Of a DNA stretch of 64,000 nucleotides, positions 15,307 through 23,098 are shown piece after piece. The stretch is from the NCBI GenBank assembly GCA_029577135.1, contig JARQPW010000005.1:1-64000 (forward strand), in the 5' to 3' direction. The stretch comes from Acidimicrobiales bacterium. Its GTDB lineage: Bacteria; Actinomycetota; Acidimicrobiia; Acidimicrobiales; MedAcidi-G1. A program made the position numbers and the translations under genes. The notes beneath the pieces are model-generated. The model was not told the DNA's origin. It did no database searches and saw nothing but the letters and a program-made list of their open reading frames with translations. Numbering within the stretch: the stretch's first letter is position 1; every line of letters begins with the position of its first letter.

Positions 15307-15698
15307 TCAGCCCGGTGGCTCGGTGATGCCGAGCGCCTTGGCGGCGTCCCGGACGATGTCGAACTCCGAGTCGGTGGTCCGGCGAACGCTCGTCCAGTCG
15401 TAGATCTCGTCGAACATCGCCTCGCCTTCGTCGGTCTCGAGATGGGCGTCGATGACGGCCTTGAGGTCGTCCGGGATTTCCGTGCGAACCGCCACGATGT
15501 CGTTGGGGATCTCGCCGGTGATGTTGAACACGATCACCTTGTCGCCCACGTCGGGGTTCGTCTTACGGATCGAGTGGCGGACGTCGTCGTAGGAGAGGCC
15601 GATATCGGCATCGCCCTGGTACCGCCGTCGTCGCTGCCACAGGCTCCTGTTATGAGGAGTAGCGCGAAAAATGCCATCAACGGTCGTAGGAATTTCAT
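15307..15698 (-). pseudogene. phnD: phnD-type substrate-binding lipoprotein gene with internal deletion
   Basis: Two pieces of a PhnD-like binding protein meet out of frame near 15621. The first, from ATG 15698 with an upstream GAGGGG ribosome site, encodes a lipoprotein signal peptide (MKFLRPLMAFFALLLITGAC, then GSDDGG). The second encodes a C-terminal periplasmic-binding segment (YQGDADIGLSYDDVRHSIRK ... VFNITGEIPNDIVAVRT ... ITEPPG) ending at 15307. Normal proteins are about 300 residues; roughly the middle half is absent, including most of the ligand site. The N-terminal piece has lower-GC codons than the rest (AAA, CTA, TTT, ATA). Either a deletion/recombination event or an assembly misjoin; as written, the importer lacks its binding protein. 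Confidence 0.8.
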
Positions 15699-15803
15699 GG
15701 AACCCACCCCTCAACTTCGCTGTCGCTAACGCCGCGAACGAAGCCCACGCCGGGGCGCTCTCGCCACTGCGCATCGGTTGGAGCCGTTGGAAGGCGAAGC
15801 CCC

Positions 15804-15809
15804 TAGGGT
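15804..15809 (+). promoter_or_regulatory. -10 element TAGGGT before the DMT permease
   Basis: TAGGGT ends 8 nt before ATG 15818, with no ribosome-binding sequence in between. Confidence 0.45.
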
Positions 15810-15817
15810 GCGCGGCC

Positions 15818-16702
15818 ATGGTGGCCACTGAGGAACGGAGCGGGCTGGGACGCCTTTCGGCGTTGGCCGGGGTGTCGTGCTGGTCGGCGGGCAACATCAT
15901 GGTGGCCCGCTTCGACATGCCGGGGCTGTGGATCGGGTTCTGGCGGCTCACGATCGGGGCGGTGATCTACGGCCTGGCCCTCCACCTGGGCGGCCGCCGC
16001 ATCAGCCTCGCCACCCTGCGCCTGGTGGCGCCGGCGGCGATCGTCATCGCCTGCGAGATCGGCATCTTCTTCACCGCCCTGCGCACCACCACGGTCGCCA
16101 ACGCCACGATCATCGGCGCCCTCCAACCGATCGTCCTCCTGGCCGTGGCCTCCCGCCGCTACCGGGAGTCGGTCACCGCCTGGTTGGTCGGAACCACCCT
16201 GGTGGCCGTTGCCGGGATCGCCCTCGTGGTACAGGGCTCCTCGTCACAGTCGGACTGGAGCCTGCACGGCGACGTCCTGGCCTTCGTCGCCATGTTCTTC
16301 TTCTCGGCCTACTTCGTGCTCGTGAAGGAGATCCGGCACAGGGTCGACACCTTCACGCTCCAGACGGCCTCGATGGCGATCGGAGGCGTGGTGCTGTACC
16401 CGATGGCCGCCATCCACGCCGGCACACCCGCCGTTCCCTTCCCGACGTGGGGCCAGTGGGCCTGGCTCCTGGCACTTCTGGCGGTCCCCGGCACCGGCCA
16501 CTTCCTCATGAACTGGGCGCACCTGCACGTGTCGCTGAGCCTCACCGGCCTCCTCACGTTGGCCATCCCGGTGATCTCGGGGATCGGCGCCTGGTTCGCC
16601 CTCGACGAGCGGGTCACCCCGGTCCAGGGGTTCGGCATGGCCGTGGTGCTGGCGGTCCTGGTGGTCGTGATCGTCCGCGATGCCCGCCTCGCCCGGACGT
16701 GA
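15818..16702 (+). CDS. EamA/DMT-superfamily membrane transporter
   Basis: A 294-residue integral membrane protein with about ten hydrophobic helices arranged as two EamA repeats, each about 130 residues (first: ARFDMPGLWIGFWRLTIG ... GALQPIVLLAVASRRY; second: GDVLAFVAMFFFSAYFVLVKE ... LLTLAIPVISGIGAWFALDERV). The conserved repeat ends ALQPIVLLA and AIPVISGIGAWFALDE are typical of metabolite exporters. Cargo cannot be read from sequence. It is transcribed away from the phn region from its own leaderless promoter and is followed by a hairpin. Confidence 0.85.
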   Translation: MVATEERSGLGRLSALAGVSCWSAGNIMVARFDMPGLWIGFWRLTIGAVIYGLALHLGGRRISLATLRLVAPAAIVIACEIGIFFTALRTTTVANATIIGALQPIVLLAVASRRYRESVTAWLVGTTLVAVAGIALVVQGSSSQSDWSLHGDVLAFVAMFFFSAYFVLVKEIRHRVDTFTLQTASMAIGGVVLYPMAAIHAGTPAVPFPTWGQWAWLLALLAVPGTGHFLMNWAHLHVSLSLTGLLTLAIPVISGIGAWFALDERVTPVQGFGMAVVLAVLVVVIVRDARLART

Positions 16703-16720
16703 CGCCGGCCCTTCCGGCGT
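16702..16720 (+). terminator. Stem-loop after the DMT permease gene
   Basis: ACGCCGG (16702-16708) and CCGGCGT (16714-16720) form a perfect 7-bp stem with a CCCTT loop, starting at the stop codon. There is no U-tract, as is usual for actinobacterial terminators. Confidence 0.5.
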
Positions 16721-16768
16721 CTACGGTCGTGGCAAGACATTCAGTCCCTACACGGAGGCACACGAACC

Positions 16769-17065
16769 ATGAGCGTCGACGGAACCTGGAACGTCACGAT
16801 GCAGACCCCGATGGGAGCCCAGGCGGGCACCCTCACCTTCGTCACCGACGGTGGCACCCTCACCGGTGAGATGGGCGGCGCCCAAGGCAACCTCGCCCTC
16901 GAGGAGGGAACCTGCGATGGCAACGACCTGTCGTGGGTGGTCAACATGACCTCTCCCATGCCCATCAAGGTGGAGGCCACCGCCACGGTCGATGGCGACT
17001 CGATCAGCGGCGAGGCCAAGTTGGGCGCCTTCGGCACCGCCACCTTCGAGGGGAGCAGGGCCTGA
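16769..17065 (+). CDS. Small beta-rich protein, function unknown
   Basis: A 98-residue protein beginning MSVDGTWNVTMQTPMGAQAG. Alternating hydrophobic strands (GTLTFVTDGGTLTGEMGG, VEATATVDGDSISGEAKLG) suggest a small lipocalin-like or beta-barrel fold of the sort often annotated as a 'TWN' or lipocalin-like domain. There is no signal peptide. A GGAGG ribosome site lies 10 nt before ATG 16769. The stop overlaps the start of the YbjQ-like gene (TGATG), so the pair is cotranscribed. No function can be assigned. Confidence 0.75.
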   Translation: MSVDGTWNVTMQTPMGAQAGTLTFVTDGGTLTGEMGGAQGNLALEEGTCDGNDLSWVVNMTSPMPIKVEATATVDGDSISGEAKLGAFGTATFEGSRA

Positions 17066-17385
17066 TGGACGTCACCACGACCGACTCGCTGCCCGGTCGT
17101 CGGATCACCGCGGTGAAGGGCGTGGCGCTCGGCTCGACGGTCCGGTCGAAGAACATCGGCAAGGACATCGGTGCAGGCCTCAAGTCAATCATCGGTGGCG
17201 AGCTCAAGAACTATTCGGACATGCTCGTCGAAGCGCGGACCGAGGCGCTCTCCCGCATGGAGGCGAACGCCGCCGAACTCGGCGCCGACTCGGTGGTCAA
17301 CCTCCGGTTCATGACGTCGGCCGTTGCCGCCGGCGCCTCCGAGATCCTCGCCTACGCCACCGCTGTCACTACGGAGCCCGCCTGA
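17065..17385 (+). CDS. YbjQ/UPF0145-like family protein
   Basis: A 106-residue protein with the YbjQ/UPF0145 pattern: TDSLPGRRITAVKGVALGST near the N-terminus, KDIGAGLKSIIGGELKNYSDM in the middle, and AEARTEALSRMEANAAELGADSVVNLRF with the GAD(S/A)VVN segment near residue 78. Members are small pentameric proteins sometimes called heavy-metal-binding, but their role is not established. The start is set by the TGATG overlap with the preceding gene. Confidence 0.85.
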   Translation: MDVTTTDSLPGRRITAVKGVALGSTVRSKNIGKDIGAGLKSIIGGELKNYSDMLVEARTEALSRMEANAAELGADSVVNLRFMTSAVAAGASEILAYATAVTTEPA

Positions 17386-17428
17386 CCGACGGTGCGCCGC
17401 GTCGTGCTGGGCGACGGGTGCGCGGGGA

Positions 17429-18652
17429 TCAGCAGGTGATCGTAAGGGTCGCCGCCACGCCGGCGTGGTCGGCGGCCCACCAGAGGTCCTCGACCGGCTC
17501 GGACAATGGCCCGTCGGCCCAGTGCCGGGCGTCGTCCACGGCCACGCTGCAGCCGGATCCGGGCCGGAACAGGACGAAGTCGATGCGCTCGTCCATCGAC
17601 TGATCGGGGTCGTCGAGGCCGTCGAGGGGCGCCGGGCCGTCGACACAGCAGGTGCAGCCGATGCCGGTCACCGGATCACACTCCGGGAGGCCGGCGGCCA
17701 GGTACGCATCGGCGAAGCCGGCATCGGTGAGCGTGGTGATCCGGGAATCGTCGATCGGGGCGTTGAGGTCCCCGACCACGAACTGCAGGACGGCATCGTC
17801 GGCAAGGGGTTCGAGGATCGCCAGCGTCTGGCGGGGGTGGCAGTCCCCGAAGTCGTCGCCGTCGGCGCAGGTGGTGGTGCATCCGAACGTGCCCAACTCG
17901 CATTCGAGGTTGAAGCTGCTGCTGGCGTAGTGGGTGGCGAAAACGTCGACCGGCCCGAGGTCGGTTGCCAGGCGGGCCCGGTGCGCCGACCAGATCGGGG
18001 TGCCGGCCAACTCGACGTAGGCGTGGTCAAGCACCGGGAGCGTCGTCAGGATCATCTCCTGGTCGGGAAGGTCGCGGTTGTCGACCAGCAGTTCGTAGCC
18101 GCCGCCGCAGAGGTCGCCCAGCATCGTCGGCACCAGTTCCTGCTGACGGGGGCTGATCTCCTGGAACGCCACGACATCGGGGCAGTCGAGGTCGTCCTCG
18201 AGTAGCCCCCAGAGCAGGCCCATGCGGGCCGGGGCACGGCACTGGTCGGTCTCGGCCGCACAGTCGCTGGCCACCTCGAGCCCATGCAGCAGGTTGATCG
18301 TCGCCACGTCGAAGGCGGTGGTCGGCGGCTCGGTGGTCGTGGTGGTCGTGGTGGTCGTGGTGGTCGTCGTGGTCGTGGTGGTCGTCGTGGTGGGCGCGAC
18401 CGTGGTCGTGGTGGTCGTGGTGGTCGTGGTGGTGGGCGCGACCGTGGTCGTGGTGGTGGGCGCGACCGTGGTCGTGGTGGTCGTGGTGGTGGGCGCGACC
18501 GTGGTCGTGGTGGTGGGCGCGACCGTGGTTGTGGGCGCGACCGTCGTCGTGGTGGAGGTCGTGGACGGAACCGAAGTGGGCGCGACCGACGATCCACCGC
18601 CCGAGCAGGCACCCGACACCAGAGCGACCAGGATCAGCATCGAGCACCGCAT
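17429..18652 (-). CDS. Secreted lipoprotein endonuclease/exonuclease/phosphatase-fold protein on a threonine-rich stalk
   Basis: A 407-residue protein. The signal peptide MRCSMLILVALVSGAC gives a lipid Cys at residue 16, followed by a Thr/Val/Ala/Pro stalk to about residue 108. The rest is a DNase I-like (EEP) domain: VATINLLHG near 115, catalytic FQEISP near 161, GDLNAPIDDSR near 281 and a C-terminal DHAGV (catalytic Asp-His pair). Cys pairs (CELGTFGCTTTC; CDPVTGIGCTCC) suggest disulfides outside the membrane. Possible substrates are DNA, RNA, sphingomyelin or inositol phosphates. Its stalk resembles that of the hydrolase at 9038-10381, though on the opposite strand. ATG 18652 gives the best signal peptide. 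Confidence 0.85.
   Translation of the reverse strand: MRCSMLILVALVSGACSGGGSSVAPTSVPSTTSTTTTVAPTTTVAPTTTTTVAPTTTTTTTTVAPTTTTTVAPTTTTTTTTTTTVAPTTTTTTTTTTTTTTTTTTTTEPPTTAFDVATINLLHGLEVASDCAAETDQCRAPARMGLLWGLLEDDLDCPDVVAFQEISPRQQELVPTMLGDLCGGGYELLVDNRDLPDQEMILTTLPVLDHAYVELAGTPIWSAHRARLATDLGPVDVFATHYASSSFNLECELGTFGCTTTCADGDDFGDCHPRQTLAILEPLADDAVLQFVVGDLNAPIDDSRITTLTDAGFADAYLAAGLPECDPVTGIGCTCCVDGPAPLDGLDDPDQSMDERIDFVLFRPGSGCSVAVDDARHWADGPLSEPVEDLWWAADHAGVAATLTITC
18333..18560 (-). repeat. Simple-sequence tract coding the threonine-rich stalk
   Basis: On the plus strand this is GTGGTCGTGGTGG-type repetition broken by GGGCGCGACC (coding VAPT). The period is a mix of 3, 9 and longer units, and the tract codes the Thr-rich linker of the EEP lipoprotein. 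The opposite reading, poly-Val, is not a gene. Confidence 0.85.
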
Positions 18653-18830
18653 GCCGCGACGATAGTGCCGGTCCCCCGGCAGGAAGGACCCCGGAGCGTC
18701 ACCGCGCCATCCGGGCTTCGCACCGGTTATGCATCGGGCCCGCACCTGTGTGCCCGTTAGCATCGGCGCAGCGGCCGTTTCCCGGGCGCGACCCTTCGAG
18801 CCCTGTATTCCCCGACCCCCCGGTATCCCC

Positions 18831-20459
18831 ATGGACGTGCGCGACATCCTGATCGAGGCCGTGCGTGCCGCCCTTGTCGGCCTCGGCGTCGAACCACCCG
18901 GGGCCGTGCAACTCGAGCGGCCGGCCAACCCCGACCACGGCGACTGGTCGACCAACGCAGCCCTGGCCTCTGCGAAGGCCGCCGGTCGCAACCCCCGTGA
19001 GCTCGGGGCCGAGTTGGCCGCCCGCCTCGGGGCCGATCCGCCGGCACACGTCACCGGGGTCGAGGTGGCCGGCCCGGGCTTCGTCAACTTCCGCCTGGCC
19101 GACACCTGGCTCCACGACGTCCTGCGCGACGTGGTGGCCGGCGGTGAGGACCGGTTCGCCCGCCACGACGCGGGAGCAGGGGAACGGGTCATCGTCGAGT
19201 TCGTGAGCGCCAACCCGACCGGCCCGCTCCACGCCGGCCACGGTCGGGGCGCCTGCTTCGGCGACTCGGTGGCACGCCTGTACGAACGCATCGGGCACCC
19301 CGTGCAGCGCGAGTTCTACATCAACGACCGCGGCACCCAGATGCAGCTCTACGCCGATTCGCTGGCCGCCCGGGCCGCCGGCGACGAGGTCCCCGACGGC
19401 GGCTACAACGGCCAATACATCGTGGACTGGGCCGCCGCGATGCCCGGCGATGCCGATCCGCTCGAGTGGGGCTATGCCCGGGCGCTTGCCGACCAGCGCG
19501 AGGTGCTCGAGTCGCTCCACATTCGGTTCGACACCTGGTTCAGCGAGCGGTCGATGATCGGGTCGGGCGCCGTCGACGCCACCCTCGCCGACCTGCGGGC
19601 CGCCGACGCCGCCTACGACGAGGAGGGAGCGGTCTGGTTGCGCAGCAGCGACCACGGCGACGACAAGGACCGTGTGCTCGTCAAGTCCGACGGCGAGTTC
19701 ACCTACCTGCTGCCGGACATCGCCTACCACCGCGACAAGTTCGCCAGGGCCGACCGCCTCGTGAACGTCCTGGGTGCCGACCACCACGGCTACGTGGCGC
19801 GCGTGCACGCCGCCATGCACGCCCTCGGCTACGACCCCTCCGAGCTCGAGGTCACCATCACCCAGTTGGTCAACCTCCAACGGGACGGCCAGGAGGTGAG
19901 GCTCTCGAAGCGCACCGGCGACATCGTCGAACTGGCCGAGGTGGTGGCCGAGGTGGGTGCCGACGCCGCCCGCTTCACCTACCTGCTGCAGTCGGTCGAC
20001 TCGGCGCAGGCCTTCGACCTCGAACTGGTCGCCAGCCAGGTCAACGAGAACCCCGTCTTCTACGTCCTGTACGCCAACGCCCGCATCCACTCGATCGCCC
20101 GACGGGCAGCAGAGGCCGCTGTCGTGCGCCCCGACCTGGTCGACACGGACCTCTCGGTCCTCGGTCACCCCCGCGAGCTGCGGCTGCTCCGCGCCCTGCA
20201 CGAACTGCCCGACACGGTGCTGCGGGCGGCAAGTGAGCGCGCCCCCCACCAGGTCACCACCTGGGTCCGGGACCTGGCGGCCGACTTCCACGGCTTCTAC
20301 CACGACTGCCGCGTCATGGGCGACGGCGTGGACGCTGGCCTCACCGCCGCCAGACTCTGGCTGGTCGAGACCGTCCGCATCGGACTCGCCGTCGCCCTCG
20401 ACCTGCTGGGCATCGACGCCCCGGAGCAGATGTGGCGCGACGGCGGGGAGGACGACTGA
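18831..20459 (+). CDS. argS: Arginyl-tRNA synthetase
   Basis: A 542-residue class I synthetase charging tRNA-Arg. It has the N-terminal Add-1 domain (DILIEAVRAALVGLGVEPPG; HGDWSTNAAL), the HIGH box as SANPTGPLHAGHGRG near 125-139, the YINDRGTQM segment near 160, the KMSKS equivalent VRLSKRTGD near 355-363, and the C-terminal DALR anticodon-binding domain (NPVFYVLYANARIHSI ... WRDGGEDD). Length is normal. ATG 18831 is supported by the family N-terminus; no Shine-Dalgarno is visible. A TAGCAT hexamer at 18758-18763 could start an mRNA with a leader of about 60 nt. lysA follows with a TGATG overlap, an argS-lysA arrangement known from actinobacteria. Confidence 0.95.
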   Translation: MDVRDILIEAVRAALVGLGVEPPGAVQLERPANPDHGDWSTNAALASAKAAGRNPRELGAELAARLGADPPAHVTGVEVAGPGFVNFRLADTWLHDVLRDVVAGGEDRFARHDAGAGERVIVEFVSANPTGPLHAGHGRGACFGDSVARLYERIGHPVQREFYINDRGTQMQLYADSLAARAAGDEVPDGGYNGQYIVDWAAAMPGDADPLEWGYARALADQREVLESLHIRFDTWFSERSMIGSGAVDATLADLRAADAAYDEEGAVWLRSSDHGDDKDRVLVKSDGEFTYLLPDIAYHRDKFARADRLVNVLGADHHGYVARVHAAMHALGYDPSELEVTITQLVNLQRDGQEVRLSKRTGDIVELAEVVAEVGADAARFTYLLQSVDSAQAFDLELVASQVNENPVFYVLYANARIHSIARRAAEAAVVRPDLVDTDLSVLGHPRELRLLRALHELPDTVLRAASERAPHQVTTWVRDLAADFHGFYHDCRVMGDGVDAGLTAARLWLVETVRIGLAVALDLLGIDAPEQMWRDGGEDD

Positions 20460-21730
20460 TGGCCGGCCCGCTGCCCCACGCCCTGCTGCCCGACACCGCC
20501 GAAGTCGGCGCCGACGGAGGCACCTCGATCGGTGGCTGCGACCTGGTCGACCTGGCCGACGAGTTCGGCACGCCGCTGTTCGTCTACGACGAGGTGCACC
20601 TCCGTGCCCGCTGCCGCGAGGCAGTTGCCGCCTTCGGCGAGGGAGTCGCCTACGCCGGCAAGGCGTTCCTCTGCGGCGCCATGGCGCGCCTCGTGGTCGA
20701 GGAGGGCATGCACCTCGACGTGGCCACCGGCGGCGAGCTCTACATGGCCCGCCATGCCGGCATTCAGGCCGACCGCCTCGTCCTGCACGGCAACAACAAG
20801 AGCGAGCGCGAGCTCGAGATGGCGATCGAGGAGGGCGTCGGCCGCATCGTCGTCGACTCGTTCGACGAACTCGACCGCCTCGACGCATTGCATGCGGCCA
20901 CCGGTGCCGTCCCGAGGGTGTTGCTCCGGGTCACGCCCGGCGTCGAGGCGCACACCCACGAGTACGTCACCACCGGCCAGGACGACTCCAAGTTCGGGTT
21001 CACGGTCTCGACGGGCCTGGCCGCCGCAGCCGTCGAGCGTGCACTCACCTCGGGGACCGTCGACCTGGTCGGCGTCCACGCCCACATCGGCAGCCAGGTC
21101 TTCGAGGTCGGCTCGTTCGGCCGCGCCCTCGAGGTCCTGGCCGGGTTCGCCGCCCCCTACGACCTGGCCGAGCTCTCGGTCGGAGGCGGCCTCGGCGTCG
21201 CCTACGTCGAGGGCGAGAGTGCACCCTCGATCACCCAGTGGGGCGAGGTCGTTCGTAGCGCCTGCGAGGTCCTCGGGGTCACAGCGCGTGTATCGGCGGA
21301 GCCGGGCCGGGCGATCGCCGCCGCTGCTGCCGTCACCCTGTACCGGGTGGGCACGATCAAGGACCTCGAGGGCATCCGCACCTACGTCGCCGTCGACGGA
21401 GGCATGAGCGACAACCCCCGCCCGGTCCTCTACGGGTCCGGCTACGAGACGTTCCTGCCGAGGGCCGTGGCAGCCGAGCGCAGGCGGCCGGTCCGGGTGG
21501 TGGGCAAGCACTGCGAGTCCGGCGACCTGCTGGTCCGCGAGGGCTGGGTGCCCGACGACCTGGCGGTGGGCGACGTCCTCGCCACGCCGGTCACCGGCGC
21601 CTACGGCCACTCGATGGGCTCCAACTACAACCAGGTGCTGCGACCCGCCGTCGTGTTCGTCGCCGACGGCGAGGCGACCAGGGTGGTCCGGCGGGAGACC
21701 TACGAGGACCTCGTCCGCCGCGAGGCCTGA
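20459..21730 (+). CDS. lysA: Diaminopimelate decarboxylase
   Basis: A 423-residue fold-type III PLP enzyme that makes lysine from meso-diaminopimelate. PLP lysine is in VAYAGKAFLC near residue 68; HIGSQVFEVGSF near 208 and GGGLGVAYVEGE near 245 bind the cofactor phosphate; GKHCESGDLL near 346 supplies the active-site Cys from the partner subunit; GAYGHSMGSNYN near 380 is the C-terminal signature. The start ATG overlaps the argS stop, so it is translationally coupled. A palindromic sequence follows the stop. Confidence 0.95.
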   Translation: MAGPLPHALLPDTAEVGADGGTSIGGCDLVDLADEFGTPLFVYDEVHLRARCREAVAAFGEGVAYAGKAFLCGAMARLVVEEGMHLDVATGGELYMARHAGIQADRLVLHGNNKSERELEMAIEEGVGRIVVDSFDELDRLDALHAATGAVPRVLLRVTPGVEAHTHEYVTTGQDDSKFGFTVSTGLAAAAVERALTSGTVDLVGVHAHIGSQVFEVGSFGRALEVLAGFAAPYDLAELSVGGGLGVAYVEGESAPSITQWGEVVRSACEVLGVTARVSAEPGRAIAAAAAVTLYRVGTIKDLEGIRTYVAVDGGMSDNPRPVLYGSGYETFLPRAVAAERRRPVRVVGKHCESGDLLVREGWVPDDLAVGDVLATPVTGAYGHSMGSNYNQVLRPAVVFVADGEATRVVRRETYEDLVRREA

Positions 21731-21746
21731 GCGCACGGTTATCGAA

Positions 21747-21768
21747 CGGGTGCCGCATGCCGCACCCG
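21747..21768. promoter_or_regulatory. Palindrome between lysA and hom
   Basis: CGGGTGC (21747-21753) is inverted as GCACCCG (21762-21768) around an inner GCATGC. It occupies the expected -35/spacer region of the hom -10 element at 21770-21775, so it may be an operator for hom-thrC or a terminator hairpin for argS-lysA. The sequence cannot separate these. Confidence 0.4.
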
Positions 21769-21769
21769 G

Positions 21770-21775
21770 TACCGT
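21770..21775 (+). promoter_or_regulatory. -10 element TACCGT before hom
   Basis: TACCGT ends 7 nt before ATG 21783, the leaderless layout. Confidence 0.5.
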
Positions 21776-21782
21776 GAAGCCC

Positions 21783-23078
21783 ATGGAAGACCTCCTCTCC
21801 AGCTCACCGGTGCGCGTGGGCCTCCTCGGCTGCGGCAACGTCGGTGCAGCCCTGGCGGTCCTGGTCGCCGAGCAGCGCGACGACGTCGCCCGGCGCACCG
21901 GCCTGTGGTTCGAGGTGGCGTCAGTCGCCGTGCGCGACACGGCCATCGACCGAGGCGTGCCCCTGCCCGCCGAGGCGTTTACCACCGACGCAGCGGCAAT
22001 CGTCGCCGACCCCGACATCGACGTGGTCGTCGAGGTCATGGGAGGTATCGAGCCCGCCCGCGAGTTGATCGTGGCGGCGCTCAAGAACGGCAAGCCGGTG
22101 GTCACCGCCAACAAGGAGTTGCTGGCCCGGCACGGGGCCGAGCTCTACTCGGTCGCCGAGGCCGCCGGTGTCGACCTGCTGTTCGAGGCCGCCGTGGCGG
22201 GGGCCATTCCCATCATGCGGCCGCTGCGCGAGTCGTTCGCCGGCGAGCCGATCACCCGGGTGATGGGCATCATCAATGGAACCACCAACTTCATACTCAC
22301 GAAGATGTCCGAGGAGGGCGCCGCCTACGCCGATGCCCTCGCCGAGGCCCAGCGCCTGGGGTATGCCGAGGCCGACCCGACCGCCGACATCGAGGGCCAC
22401 GACGCCGGGGCAAAGGTCGCCATCATCGCCACCCTGGCCTTCGGGGCCGAGGTGGTCGCCGACGACGTCTACCTCGAGGGCATCTCCGGGGTCAGCGCCG
22501 CAGACATCGAGGCCGCTGCCCACCTCGGCCACTGCATCAAACTTCTCGCCGTGGCCGAACGTCGAGGCGACGAGATCGGCGTGCGCGTGCACCCGACGCT
22601 CGTGCCGAACGACCACCCGCTGGCGGCCGTCAACGACAGCTTCAACGCGGTCTTCGTCGAGGGCGACGCCATCGGCGAGGTCATGCTCTACGGGCGGGGT
22701 GCCGGCGGCCGTCCGACCGCCTCGGCCGTCTTCGGCGACCTCATCGACGCCGCCGACAACAACGCCCGTGGCCACGGAGCGTCCATCGGCTCGCTCGAAA
22801 GGGCCCGCATCTCGCCCATGGCCGACCTCGAGACCGCCTACTACCTGGCCGTCGATGTCGACGACCGACCCGGAGTGCTGGCCCGCGTGGCCGCAGTGTT
22901 CGGCGACCACAGCGTGTCGATCCGCTCGATGGAGCAGTCGGGACTGGGGGGTGAGGCCCGGCTGGTGTTCATCACGCACCGCGCCCGCGAGCGCGACGTG
23001 CAGGCCACTCTCCATGATCTGCGCAACCTCGACGCCGTGCGCAACGTCGGTAGCGTGCTGCGCGCCCTCGGCGACTGA
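21783..23078 (+). CDS. hom: Homoserine dehydrogenase
   Basis: A 431-residue enzyme reducing aspartate semialdehyde to homoserine, the branch to threonine and methionine. NAD(P)-binding GLLGCGNVGAAL is near residues 11-22; catalytic-domain segments include KPVVTANKELLARHG near 103, AAVAGAIPIMRPLRESFAG near 139, GIINGTTNFILTKM near 162 and ADPTADIEGHDAGAK near 197. A C-terminal ACT domain (YYLAVDVDDRPGVLARVAAVF ... SIRSMEQSG) from about residue 352 indicates feedback control, probably by threonine. ATG 21783 is preferred over an earlier in-frame ATG because of the -10 hexamer. thrC follows after 20 bp. Confidence 0.95.
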   Translation: MEDLLSSSPVRVGLLGCGNVGAALAVLVAEQRDDVARRTGLWFEVASVAVRDTAIDRGVPLPAEAFTTDAAAIVADPDIDVVVEVMGGIEPARELIVAALKNGKPVVTANKELLARHGAELYSVAEAAGVDLLFEAAVAGAIPIMRPLRESFAGEPITRVMGIINGTTNFILTKMSEEGAAYADALAEAQRLGYAEADPTADIEGHDAGAKVAIIATLAFGAEVVADDVYLEGISGVSAADIEAAAHLGHCIKLLAVAERRGDEIGVRVHPTLVPNDHPLAAVNDSFNAVFVEGDAIGEVMLYGRGAGGRPTASAVFGDLIDAADNNARGHGASIGSLERARISPMADLETAYYLAVDVDDRPGVLARVAAVFGDHSVSIRSMEQSGLGGEARLVFITHRARERDVQATLHDLRNLDAVRNVGSVLRALGD

Positions 23079-23098
23079 CCGCCGGGTCCCGTTCCGGC

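Noticed and set aside
15699-15790. GTTAGC...GCTAAC-like words considered as an integron attC site
   Set aside because: Arms do not pair in the attC order, there is no integrase or cassette series, and the words lie in the region upstream of a broken gene.
18222-18665. Plus-strand frames of poly-Val and Gly-Arg type
   Set aside because: These are antisense readings of the Thr-rich linker of the EEP lipoprotein, which has a signal peptide and catalytic motifs on the other strand.
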